Origin: an uncultured Campylobacter sp. | GTDB lineage: Bacteria; Campylobacterota; Campylobacteria; Campylobacterales; Campylobacteraceae | Direction of reading: 5' to 3' | DNA: 18,693 nucleotides | Assembly: GCF_938030685.1 (NCBI RefSeq) | Contig: NZ_CALHHX010000079.1 | Coordinates: 1-18,693 of the forward strand | In this document: piece by piece, positions 6,949-14,583 of the stretch | How the letters are laid out: every line of letters starts with the position of its first letter | Numbering within the stretch: position 1 is the first letter of the stretch | Position numbers and translations under genes: made by a program | Notes under the pieces: model-generated | Databases searched by the model: none | What the model was told of the DNA's origin: nothing | What the model saw: the letters and a program-made list of their open reading frames with translations, nothing else

Positions 6949-7399
6949 ACGCCGTTGCGGCTTTATTTTGCGCCGCTTGCACCGTGCCGTTCTCCGCGTC
7001 GCTATTTTGCCGCACACTGCGCCGATTTAGAATTTATCTTAAATTTTAGAAACGCTTCGATGCTGCGCGAGATCTAAATTTTGCCGCTTTAAAATTTCAA
7101 CTTTGCGATTAAATTTAAAATTTAAGTCGCGCGGAAAAACTGCGATCAGCAAGCGGCGTCAAATAAAATTTAATCGCAAAGACGCGCTGCAAGAAAAATC
7201 TAAACATTAAAATTTCAAAACTAGCGCTATGTAGCAGCGCCTCACGCAGAAACCGACAAAATTTAAAGCCTTGCTCGCGCATTCCGCCGCTAAATTTAAA
7301 AGGCGAAATTTCACGCCCAAATTCTGCGAGCATAAAATTTCAAGGCGCGATCGAGGCTTAAAATTTAGCCCCAAGCCGTGCAAACGAAGCCAATGCCTA

Positions 7400-7413
7400 C
7401 GCGGAATTCCGCG
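7400..7413. repeat. 14-bp perfect palindrome just behind infB
   Basis: CGCGGAATTCCGCG lies four bases beyond the infB stop codon. It can form a short GC-rich hairpin in the infB transcript but has no T run after it, so a terminator role is uncertain. Its centre is a RAATTY site (GAATTC). Confidence 0.5.
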
Positions 7414-7417
7414 AGCA

Positions 7418-10126
7418 TTAATCGATCGTAGCCTGCTCCTCTTTTTGCTTGTAGCTTTCGATAAAATCGCCCACGCGCATATCGTCGTAACCCTCGATGC
7501 CTACGCCGCACTCGAAGCCTTTGGCGACTTCCTTGGCGTCGTCTTTGAAGCGCTTGAGCGAGCTGACGTTGCCCTCGAAAACGATGACGCCCTCTCTGAT
7601 GACGCGGATATTCGCGCCGCGAGCGATGAGCCCGTCGGTAACCATGCAGCCCGCGATCTGCCCGATCTTAGGCACGTTGATGACCTGGCGGATCTCGGCC
7701 TGGCCCAAGGCTTCCTCGCTGATGATCGGGCTCATAAGGCCGCCCAAAAGCGCCTTGATATCGTCGATTAGATTGTAGATGACGTTGTAGGTCTTAATCT
7801 GCGCGCCGCGCTCCTTGGCAAGCTCTTTGATCTCGCCCGTAGGACGGACGTTGAAGCCCAAGATCACGCAGTTTTCGCTAGCGCTTGCTAAGGCGATGTC
7901 GTTTTGCGTGATACCGCCGATGCCGCTGTGGATGATATCGACCTTGACCTCGTCGTTGCGAAGCTTCTCAAGGCTTGCTTTGATAGCCTCCAGCGAGCCC
8001 GCAACGTCAGCTTTGACGATCACGGGTAGGCTTTTTAGCGAGCCTTCGGCGATCTTGGCGCTTAGCTCGTCAATAGTGACCTTGGTCGATTTGCTAAGCT
8101 CTTTTTGGCGCTGATGCTCGTAAATTTTACTCGCGTACTCGCGCGCTTCCTTATCGCTTGAAACGCCGATCAGCGTCTCGCCGGCGCCCGGAACCTCGCT
8201 AAGGCCTATGATGACGCCGCATTCGCCCGGTAAAATTTGCGTTAGCGCCCTGCCCTTATCGTCGCTAAGCGCGCGCACCTTGCCGTATGCAATGCCTGCT
8301 ACGACGGTATCGCCGACGTGCAGGGTGCCGTTTTGCATGATGACGGTGGCAACGGCGCCGCGGCCTTTTTGAAGGGAGCTTTCGATGATGGTTGCCTTAG
8401 CCTGCTTGCTAGGATCTGCTTTGAGCTCCAAAAGGTCGGCTTGCAAAAGCACGATCTCTAATAAATTTTCGATCCCATCGCCCGTTTTTGCGGAGATCGG
8501 CACGAACTCGTAGCTGCCGCCCCACTCGGTAGGCATGATGTCAAGCTCTGCAAGCCCCGTTTTTACGAGATCGGGATTTGCGGCGGGTTTGTCCATTTTA
8601 TTTATCGCGATGATGATCGGAACGTTTGCAGCCTTGGCGTGCGCTATAGCCTCCTTAGTCTGAGGTTTGACGCCGTCGTCTGCCGCCACTACGATAATTA
8701 CGATATCGGTAACCTTCGCTCCGCGCGCTCTCATCGAAGTAAAGGCCTCGTGACCCGGAGTGTCGATGAAGGTGATCTTCCTGCCGTTTTTTTCGACCAT
8801 ATACGCGCCTACGTGCTGCGTGATGCCACCCGCTTCGCCGCTTGCGACGCGCGAGTTTCGGATGTAATCTAGCAGGCTCGTTTTGCCGTGATCGACGTGT
8901 CCCATAATGGTGATAACGGGCGCTCTAGCGATTAAATTTTCTTCGCCTTCGCTGTCCTCGTAGGCCTTGATGTAATCAAACTCCTGCGCCTCATCGATGA
9001 TATTTACCTCAATACCGAATTCGCTTGCTAAAATTTCTATCGCGTCCTCGTCCAAAAAGTCGTTTTTCGTCGTCATCATCCCAAGCGCAAATAGCTTGCC
9101 GATGATCTCGCTAGGCTGCTTTTTGATCTTATCGGCGAACTCATAGACGCGGATCTCTTTTGGGATATTTACAGAGCTTACGATTTCGCTACCCTGCTCG
9201 CGAGGGGCTTTTTTATGCTTTTTGCGACCGCCGCGACTTATACCGCCTTCGCTGCTAAAAATTTGATTCTGCGAGGCGCGATAAATATTAGGTTGGTTTT
9301 TACTTTTGGTGCGGTTTTCGGTTTGGATCGGTTTGACGGTGAAATCGGGCATTACCACGACGTCTTCGTCCTCGATGACGATATCCGCCATCTCGTGATC
9401 AGGAATGATGTCAATTTTAAGGGCGTCCTCTTTTTTAGCGGCTGGAGTTTTTTTCTTTTCGATCTTTTTCTTTTTCAAATTTAGTTCGGCGTTTGAAAAG
9501 ATCGCCTCCAAGCTCGCACTCATCTTTTCGCGCCTAGGCTCGGTCCTATCTTGTGCCGCCGGGGTTTGAACCTCCTTTTTCTTTTTTACGATGACTAAAC
9601 CGCGGCGCTTTTGCAAGCTCTCGCTAGCTATGCTATCGCCGCTGTTTATCTGCACCGGCGCGGGCTTTGAAGCGGCATTTTGCTTCTCCTCTTTATCCTG
9701 CGGGGCGGAGGAAATTTCTTCTTTTTGATTTTGAGATTTTTCGGTTTTTGCCTCGGGCTCTTGCGCCTGAGTTTTTTCATCGCTAGGCTCTTTGGCGCTC
9801 TGCGCGGGCTCTTTGGATTCGGAAGCTTTTAAGCTTTCCGCCTTTTTAGGGCTCTCTTTTTTAGCGGTTTTTTTAGTTTCGCTCTGTTTTTTAGCAGGCT
9901 TTTTCTCGTCTGCTTGCGCTTTTTCGGAGCTTTTCTTTGTGGGCTTCGACTTTTTCCCCGGCAAAATTCCCGTCTGAATATAATCGTAAATAGCGGCAGC
10001 TTCCTCTTCGCTTACTTTATTCGACGCGGTTTTTACCTTTTTAAAGCCCATCTCCTGCGCTTTTTCGATTATCTCTTTGCTTGCGTATCCAAGCTCGTCC
10101 GCGATATCTTTAATCAGAACACCCAT
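7418..10126 (-). CDS. infB: Translation initiation factor IF-2
   Basis: 902 residues. IF-2 is the GTPase that places formyl-methionyl tRNA in the ribosomal P site and drives subunit joining. Order of parts: an IF2-N domain (about 1-55), a long charged lysine/glutamate/alanine linker (about 58-320), a second IF2-N-like domain around residues 325-390, and the GTPase domain from about 400. The latter shows GHVDHGKT, the switch motif GGITQHVGAY, DTPGHEAF, NKMD and SAKTG. Domains II to IV follow to the C-terminus. The start is ATG 10126, with AAGGAGAGGG upstream, inside the end of ylxR (17-base overlap). It is the last gene of the lpxC-tsaB-thrB-ylxR-infB run. Unusually for the group, rbfA does not follow directly. 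Confidence 0.98.
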   Translation of the reverse strand: MGVLIKDIADELGYASKEIIEKAQEMGFKKVKTASNKVSEEEAAAIYDYIQTGILPGKKSKPTKKSSEKAQADEKKPAKKQSETKKTAKKESPKKAESLKASESKEPAQSAKEPSDEKTQAQEPEAKTEKSQNQKEEISSAPQDKEEKQNAASKPAPVQINSGDSIASESLQKRRGLVIVKKKKEVQTPAAQDRTEPRREKMSASLEAIFSNAELNLKKKKIEKKKTPAAKKEDALKIDIIPDHEMADIVIEDEDVVVMPDFTVKPIQTENRTKSKNQPNIYRASQNQIFSSEGGISRGGRKKHKKAPREQGSEIVSSVNIPKEIRVYEFADKIKKQPSEIIGKLFALGMMTTKNDFLDEDAIEILASEFGIEVNIIDEAQEFDYIKAYEDSEGEENLIARAPVITIMGHVDHGKTSLLDYIRNSRVASGEAGGITQHVGAYMVEKNGRKITFIDTPGHEAFTSMRARGAKVTDIVIIVVAADDGVKPQTKEAIAHAKAANVPIIIAINKMDKPAANPDLVKTGLAELDIMPTEWGGSYEFVPISAKTGDGIENLLEIVLLQADLLELKADPSKQAKATIIESSLQKGRGAVATVIMQNGTLHVGDTVVAGIAYGKVRALSDDKGRALTQILPGECGVIIGLSEVPGAGETLIGVSSDKEAREYASKIYEHQRQKELSKSTKVTIDELSAKIAEGSLKSLPVIVKADVAGSLEAIKASLEKLRNDEVKVDIIHSGIGGITQNDIALASASENCVILGFNVRPTGEIKELAKERGAQIKTYNVIYNLIDDIKALLGGLMSPIISEEALGQAEIRQVINVPKIGQIAGCMVTDGLIARGANIRVIREGVIVFEGNVSSLKRFKDDAKEVAKGFECGVGIEGYDDMRVGDFIESYKQKEEQATID

Positions 10127-10337
10127 TTAAAACCCTCTCCTTGATATGTCCCAAATCTGCGCTAGACGCAAATTTAGATAGATATTTTGAAATTTTCTCT
10201 TTTTGATTTATGCAACCGTCGCAAATATAAAATTGTCTGTTTGAGCTTATATTTTTAAAATTTTGCAAAAAGGCGTGGAGTTCGCGCTTGGCGAAGCGTC
10301 CCCTGCAAATAACGCACATCCTAATCGGTTCGCTCAT
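10110..10337 (-). CDS. ylxR: YlxR (RnpM) family RNA-binding protein
   Basis: 75 residues, small and basic. The family pattern is clear: RMCVICR at the N-terminus (family: R-C--CR), a central basic L-x-x-F segment, then FYICDGC followed by a lysine-rich helix (NQKEKISKYLSKF). YlxR proteins bind RNA; in Bacillus a member modulates RNase P, which I cannot confirm here. The gene sits directly upstream of infB, the usual place, overlapping it by 17 bases, and starts 21 bases after thrB. No strong ribosome-binding site precedes ATG 10337; a TATAAT stands six bases before it. Confidence 0.88.
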   Translation of the reverse strand: MSEPIRMCVICRGRFAKRELHAFLQNFKNISSNRQFYICDGCINQKEKISKYLSKFASSADLGHIKERVLNGCSD

Positions 10338-10358
10338 GCGATTATATCTTTATTTTTC

Positions 10359-11240
10359 TTAGTCAATATTAAAGCCGCCGTTGTCGATATCTAAAATTTC
10401 GACGCGGAAGTTTTGAAAATTTTCGCTAAGGCAGTCCTTAAGCTTTGCGGCGTCGCTTTTATAAACCAAATTTAAAAAGCTTGAGCCGCTGCCCGAGAGC
10501 GAGCTCATAAGCGCGCCGTTATCATAGGCGATCTCGCGCAGCTTAAAAAGCTGCGGAAGCGCGCCCATACGCACCTGCTCATGCATCTTATCGATACAGG
10601 CGTAGCGCAAGCTGTCGTAGTCGCGCCGCATAAAGCAAGCGGTCAGAAATGCCGCGTGCGAGAGGTTGCTAACGCAATCTTTGATCGAAAAGCTCTTAGG
10701 CAGCTTGCCGCGCGATTCGTTCGTAGACATCGGCGTATCGGGGATAACGACGACGGCTTGCAAGTCTTGCGAAATTTCGCATTTTTGCGTGCGAACCGTC
10801 TTGTCATCCACGACGCTACTAACAAAGCCGCCGAGCGTCGCGGGCGCGATATTATCGGGGTGATTTTCATATTCCAGCGCCGTGTTTAAAATTTTAGCGC
10901 GATCGATCTCAAAGCCGCAAATTTTATAAGCGCTTGCGATGGCGCCTACGATCACGGCCGAGCTGCTGCCCAGCCCGCGCGAAAACGGGATGTTGTTGTG
11001 AAAGGCGAATTTAAAATTTAACTCTTGTCCACCGCCTAGTTTTTTGTAAATTTCATTAAAAATATTCAAAAAAGCGTTGCCCTTCTTAAGCCACGCCCTA
11101 TCGCTACCCTCGCCGCTAAGCGAGACGCAAAAAAACTTCTGCTCGGTAATCTCTACTTCGTTAAACAGCCCTAGGCTAAGGCCGAGCGCGTCGAAACCGG
11201 GGCCTAAATTTGCGCTCGTCGCAGGAATTCTTATAATCAA
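10359..11240 (-). CDS. thrB: Homoserine kinase
   Basis: 293 residues. ThrB phosphorylates L-homoserine with ATP, the penultimate step of threonine synthesis, in the cytosol. It is a GHMP kinase: the N-terminal RIPATSANLGPGFDALG block and the glycine/serine-rich ATP loop PFSRGLGSSSAV are both intact, followed by EYENHPDNIAPATLGG and, near the C-terminus, SLSGSGSS. The start is TTG 11240, supported by AGGAG five bases upstream that overlaps the tsaB stop codon (TAGGAG), and by the usual position of the RIPAT motif at the N-terminus. Linked genes are not threonine-related, so the location reflects conserved synteny and not a pathway operon. Confidence 0.96.
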   Translation of the reverse strand: MIIRIPATSANLGPGFDALGLSLGLFNEVEITEQKFFCVSLSGEGSDRAWLKKGNAFLNIFNEIYKKLGGGQELNFKFAFHNNIPFSRGLGSSSAVIVGAIASAYKICGFEIDRAKILNTALEYENHPDNIAPATLGGFVSSVVDDKTVRTQKCEISQDLQAVVVIPDTPMSTNESRGKLPKSFSIKDCVSNLSHAAFLTACFMRRDYDSLRYACIDKMHEQVRMGALPQLFKLREIAYDNGALMSSLSGSGSSFLNLVYKSDAAKLKDCLSENFQNFRVEILDIDNGGFNID

Positions 11241-11248
11241 ATTTTCTC

Positions 11249-11686
11249 CTAAACCGCTTCTATGATGTAATTTGGAAGTATATCATCGCTTTTATTTAAA
11301 ACCGATAAATCCTGCGGCAAAGATAGCGGGGCGGGGGCGCATTTTTTCATCCTGATTTCGCCGCGTTCGTAAACGTAGCTGAAATTTTTATTCGCTCTGA
11401 TCGGTCCGAAGCCACTTAGCTCAAAGCCGCTGATCGCGTACAACGGCACATCAAGAGCGATGCTAAGCGTGCGCAATATCACGTAGCTTACTTTCATACC
11501 CATGAAGCTGCCGGGAGTGTTTGCGTAGATGAGCTCTTTGATTTTATAAGTTTTTAGAATTTCGCTAAATTTAGCGATCAGGAAGTTATCGGCTTTTTCG
11601 CCCTCATTGCTTTTAAATTCCGCTATCTTAGCACCGTTTTCATACACGCCGATCAGACATGGCGCGCTAAGAGCGGCAATTAAAAT
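11249..11686 (-). CDS. tsaB: tRNA t6A synthesis protein TsaB, probable AUU start
   Basis: About 145 residues with the proposed start. TsaB is the non-catalytic partner of TsaD in making N6-threonylcarbamoyl-adenosine at position 37 of ANN-decoding tRNAs. The N-terminal half of the ASKHA fold is visible: LIAALSAPCLIGVYENG, then YANTPGSFMGMKVSYVILR (family: GPGSFTGLR) and LYAISGFEL. The protein is short because the C-terminal domain is reduced compared with E. coli TsaB (about 230 residues); I believe this is usual in Campylobacter. No ATG, GTG or TTG lies in frame between the lpxC stop and GTG 11647. Starting at that GTG would remove the first beta strand and has no ribosome-binding site. AGAGG at 11692-11696 stands five bases before ATT 11686, so AUU is the best candidate. 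Confidence 0.8.
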   Translation of the reverse strand: MLIAALSAPCLIGVYENGAKIAEFKSNEGEKADNFLIAKFSEILKTYKIKELIYANTPGSFMGMKVSYVILRTLSIALDVPLYAISGFELSGFGPIRANKNFSYVYERGEIRMKKCAPAPLSLPQDLSVLNKSDDILPNYIIEAV

Positions 11687-11710
11687 TTCAACCTCTTTGA
11701 TTTTTCGACC

Positions 11711-12595
11711 TTAGGCGAAGACTGTTTGATATTCGCGTACGATCTCGGCGGTAAGGTCAGCAAGCTCGAAATTTTTAGCGTCAGCCAAAGCTGCTAAAGT
11801 TAGTTTATGATTTAGATCGTGGCTTCCCGCAAACGCCGTGTAATCGCCCAAAATCGGGGCGCCTACGAGCGCAAGATCGCCGATCGCATCTAAAATTTTA
11901 TGACGGACGAACTCGTTTTCAAAGCGCAAACCCTCTGGATTTAAAATTTTGTTCTCATCGATTACGACGGCATTTTCTAAGCTGCCGCCTAGAGCTAGCC
12001 CCATGGAGCGTAGCGCCTGCACGTCCTTCAAAAACCCAAACGTTCTGGCGCGCGAAATTTCTTTAAGATAGGATTTCTTGCTAAATTCAAAAACATAGTG
12101 CTGAGTGCCGATGAGCGGATGGCTAAATTTAATCGTATAATCAAATTTAGGGCTCTTGCTAGGGCTTAGTCGTACGAGCTTATCGCCTTCGCGAACCTCC
12201 ACGGCTCGCTTGATGATGAGAGCTTTTTTATTCGCATCGAGCTCCTTTACGCCGGCTTCGTCCAAAAGCATACAAAAGCTCGCCGAACTTCCGTCCATCA
12301 CCGGAATTTCATTAGCATCGACGATGATGCGGATATTATCGATGCCGTAGCCGTTTATCGCGCTCATTAGGTGCTCGATCGTCGATATATAGCCTTTGTC
12401 GTTGCCTACGACGGTTGCCATCTGCGTATTTACGACGTTTTTCGGCTCGCCTTTAAAACTAATACCGAGATCGCTTCTGTAAAAGACGATTCCACTACCG
12501 GCTTCAAGCGGCTCCAAAGTAAGCCTAATCGGCTCGCCTTTGTGAAGCCCGATGCCCACGGTATGGACTTTTTTGCCTATCGTTGTCTGTCTCAT
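11711..12595 (-). CDS. lpxC: UDP-3-O-acyl-N-acetylglucosamine deacetylase LpxC
   Basis: 294 residues. LpxC is the zinc-dependent deacetylase for the committed step of lipid A synthesis. Visible motifs are TVGIGLHKG near the N-terminus, STIEHLMSA (zinc ligand H75), MDGSSASF, SRARTFGF, and FVRHKILDAIGDL (zinc ligands H and D). GSHDLNHKL carries the catalytic histidine near the C-terminus. ATG 12595 is chosen because AGGAT stands just upstream and MRQTTIGKKVHTVGIGLH matches the usual N-terminus. An in-frame upstream start would lie inside or next to the -10 box. First gene of the operon running through infB. Confidence 0.97.
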   Translation of the reverse strand: MRQTTIGKKVHTVGIGLHKGEPIRLTLEPLEAGSGIVFYRSDLGISFKGEPKNVVNTQMATVVGNDKGYISTIEHLMSAINGYGIDNIRIIVDANEIPVMDGSSASFCMLLDEAGVKELDANKKALIIKRAVEVREGDKLVRLSPSKSPKFDYTIKFSHPLIGTQHYVFEFSKKSYLKEISRARTFGFLKDVQALRSMGLALGGSLENAVVIDENKILNPEGLRFENEFVRHKILDAIGDLALVGAPILGDYTAFAGSHDLNHKLTLAALADAKNFELADLTAEIVREYQTVFA

Positions 12596-12623
12596 TTTTA
12601 TCCTCGTTTTCATTAATCCGCGC

Positions 12624-12629
12624 ATTATA
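12624..12629 (-). promoter_or_regulatory. -10 box (TATAAT) of the lpxC-infB operon
   Basis: TATAAT on the minus strand, with TTTTTGC before it, ends 28 bases before the lpxC ATG at 12595. It lies in the 50-base gap after the M23 peptidase gene and is the only clear promoter for lpxC, tsaB, thrB, ylxR and infB. Confidence 0.65.
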
Positions 12630-12645
12630 GCAAAAATTTTAAAAT

Positions 12646-14025
12646 TTACTTACCCTTTTGGATTAATTTTTTAGACGATTCCAAAACGTCCGAGATATTG
12701 TCTTTGATCCACTTTGAATCCATCCACTCCTCCGGTCTTACGTCCACTCCTTGCACAACTATGCCGAAATGCAGGTGATCTCCGAACGCAAAGCCGCTCG
12801 AGCCCGTCTGTGCTAGAATGTCGCCCGGCTTTACGTCGCTGCCCACACTTAACTGCGTCGCCGAGCAGTGTCCGTAGATGCCGTATAAGCCGAAGCCGTA
12901 GTAAATTCCTAAATTTAATCCGAAAATTCCGTTTTCCTGCGCAAAAACTACCTTGCCGTAGTTGCTCTCTTTGATATCGGCGTTTGCGACGCTTGCTAGA
13001 TCGAGCCCCATATGCCATGACTCGCTTACTTGTTCATCGTTCATAAAAAATATCCGATGATCGGCAAAACTTGCTACCGCTGCGCCTTTAGCAAGCGGAT
13101 AAAAAGGCTTTAGCTCAAATCCATTTATTTTATCCTCAGGAACCGCGCTAGTAGCAGCGTGCAGATCATCTCCATTTTTCTTACGCAGAGTTTCGTTTAC
13201 GAATTTAAATTTCTCCAGATCGCTCATAGAGTTAAAATTCTGCGCATATTGGCTAGCCAGATCACTTACTTTGCCGTTAATAAAACCCGGATTTAGCTTG
13301 ATAGTAGAGACTTTATATTTTTTATCCTGATAAAAATATTTGATCTGCGAAATGCTTTCGTTGCCTGCACGATCAGTGGCGACCGCTTCTGCGCGAAATT
13401 CCTCTAAATTTGCAGGCCACGCTACGAGAGACGCATAATAGCCCTCTTTTACGAAAGGAATCGCTTTAAAAATTTTGCCATAGTTGGTTTTGACATAGAC
13501 TTCGTTTAGGCGCTCGTCTTTAGCCGAAAATACAACCACGGCGCTACCGCCTTTGGTGATTTTATAGGATTGATTGATGATATTGATGACGGGCTTTTTG
13601 TCATCTATTATTATATTTGTCGTTTTTACGCTCTTATTTCCTTGCGCAAAATTCCACGAGCTAATGTCGTTTGCAAAAACCTCGAGCTTGTAGTTTTTAT
13701 CTTTATTAAGCATCAAATTTTTAGGAAATTGCACGGCAAGCTCTAGCGTCGTTTGCGGAACGTTAAGCTCCTCATTTAGTAGCGATATCGTGCTAGCTCC
13801 GTCATTTAAGTTAACGCGAACGAGCTTAATGCCGGTATCGTCTGAAATTTTAATCTTTAAAGGCGAGGTTAAATTCCAATAAATTTCATTTTCCAGCGCA
13901 ATTTGCGGAGGATTTTTTTCAAATTTCGGCGAGGTAAAAATTCTAAAGATTCCATAAACCAAAGCGCATATTATAATAAGAAATATTAAAATTTTAAGCT
14001 TCGTTCCATTGCCATTTCTACGCAT
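12646..14025 (-). CDS. Membrane-anchored M23 family metallopeptidase (peptidoglycan hydrolase)
   Basis: 459 residues. An N-terminal membrane anchor (about 9-30, KILIFLIIICALVYGIF) precedes a long periplasmic part with Ig-like beta strands (about 40-240). The C-terminal 130 residues are a LytM/M23 domain. The zinc and catalytic motifs are intact: SWHMGLDLAS (H-x3-D), YGHCS, and GDHLHFGI (H-x-H). Such enzymes cut peptide cross-links of peptidoglycan; campylobacters use M23 enzymes to set helical shape, but which one this corresponds to cannot be told here. AAAGG stands seven bases before ATG 14025. It lies between bamA and lpxC, as in related genomes, so it belongs to an envelope-building cluster. 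Confidence 0.92.
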   Translation of the reverse strand: MRRNGNGTKLKILIFLIIICALVYGIFRIFTSPKFEKNPPQIALENEIYWNLTSPLKIKISDDTGIKLVRVNLNDGASTISLLNEELNVPQTTLELAVQFPKNLMLNKDKNYKLEVFANDISSWNFAQGNKSVKTTNIIIDDKKPVINIINQSYKITKGGSAVVVFSAKDERLNEVYVKTNYGKIFKAIPFVKEGYYASLVAWPANLEEFRAEAVATDRAGNESISQIKYFYQDKKYKVSTIKLNPGFINGKVSDLASQYAQNFNSMSDLEKFKFVNETLRKKNGDDLHAATSAVPEDKINGFELKPFYPLAKGAAVASFADHRIFFMNDEQVSESWHMGLDLASVANADIKESNYGKVVFAQENGIFGLNLGIYYGFGLYGIYGHCSATQLSVGSDVKPGDILAQTGSSGFAFGDHLHFGIVVQGVDVRPEEWMDSKWIKDNISDVLESSKKLIQKGK

Positions 14026-14056
14026 AAAAGAGCCTTTGATATGATTTTAGAGCGCG

Positions 14057-14062
14057 ATTTTA
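14057..14062 (-). promoter_or_regulatory. Putative -10 box (TAAAAT, with TG before it) for the M23 peptidase gene
   Basis: On the minus strand the bases read TGTAAAAT; TAAAAT ends 31 bases before ATG 14025. A second TAAAAT nearer the start (14044-14049) is a less well-placed alternative. Confidence 0.4.
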
Positions 14063-14530
14063 CAAGCTTAACTTAAATTATCGGTAAAGCGAGGCAAAAT
14101 TTAACGCAAATGTTTAGCGATTTACGAGGTGATTTAAAATTTTAAATTCTAGCGATTTTAGAATCTCAAAATTTATGAGCTTTAAAATTCAGTGGCGCGC
14201 TAAATCCTATGCAGTGAAATTCCGCGCGCGACAAAGCAGCGTTTATCATCTATATCGTAATCTTTAAATTTCAATATTAGAATTTCTTTAAAGTATGCAA
14301 ATGGCTTATATTGATTTTTTAGAACTCTTAACCTAAAATTTTGCTAGACGAATGAAATTTTAAACTATCTTGATAAATAAAATTCTAAAAAATTCAAAGC
14401 AAGCTACGCGTTTAAATTTCATCCTAAGCCGAGCGGAATTCCAATTAAAATTTAGCTCAACCCGCCTACAATAATTCGGCTGCAAATTAGCGCGACAAGA
14501 AAAGTCAAAATTGCAGCGTTACTAAATTTT

Positions 14531-14563
14531 AAGGCGTGCGGTAGAAAATTCTACGCACGCCTT
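14531..14563 (-). terminator. Stem-loop behind bamA, possible terminator
   Basis: AAGGCGTGC plus GTAG pair with CTAC plus GCACGCCTT around an AAAATT loop, with a single unpaired G at 14540: a 13-bp GC-rich stem. It begins 20 bases beyond the bamA stop. The minus-strand sequence after it is TTAAAATTTAG, only weakly T-rich, so termination efficiency is uncertain. Confidence 0.55.
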
Positions 14564-14583
14564 AATGTTCGCAATTGCCGCGT

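Larger units (their letters stand above)
6291..7399. other. Repeat-rich non-coding spacer splitting infB from rbfA
   Basis: About 1.1 kb without a credible gene. The two largest open frames (6554-7030 and 6735-7049, plus strand) give arginine-rich products with internal echoes such as RRNNTAR and RRNDTAR that come from DNA repeats. By hand I count about 28 RAATTY hexamers in 6256-7417. Two repeat families (6299-6470 and 6720-7020) are described separately. Nothing suggests a transposase, integrase or tRNA. Confidence 0.6.
14026..14583. other. Spacer between bamA and the M23 peptidase gene
   Basis: No gene, tRNA or recognisable regulatory RNA. By hand count about 16 RAATTY hexamers lie in these 558 bases. 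A hairpin (14531-14563) stands just behind bamA, and a likely promoter for the peptidase near 14057. Confidence 0.65.

Noticed and set aside
6554..7049. Two overlapping plus-strand open frames of 158 and 104 codons in the infB-rbfA spacer
   Set aside because: The products are arginine-rich with no domain, contain echoes that follow the DNA repeats, lack ribosome-binding sites, and occur in a GC-rich stretch where stop codons are scarce.
7271..7771. 166-codon plus-strand frame over the end of infB
   Set aside because: It is the complement of the well-conserved infB C-terminus and has no independent support.
12596..12625. A ten-residue N-terminal extension of LpxC
   Set aside because: It begins inside the -10 box; the ATG at 12595 has a proper ribosome-binding site and the family's usual N-terminus.
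14026..14583. tRNA or small regulatory RNA gene in the bamA/M23 spacer
   Set aside because: No cloverleaf, T-loop or other recognisable RNA motif was found; only the hairpin behind bamA stands out.
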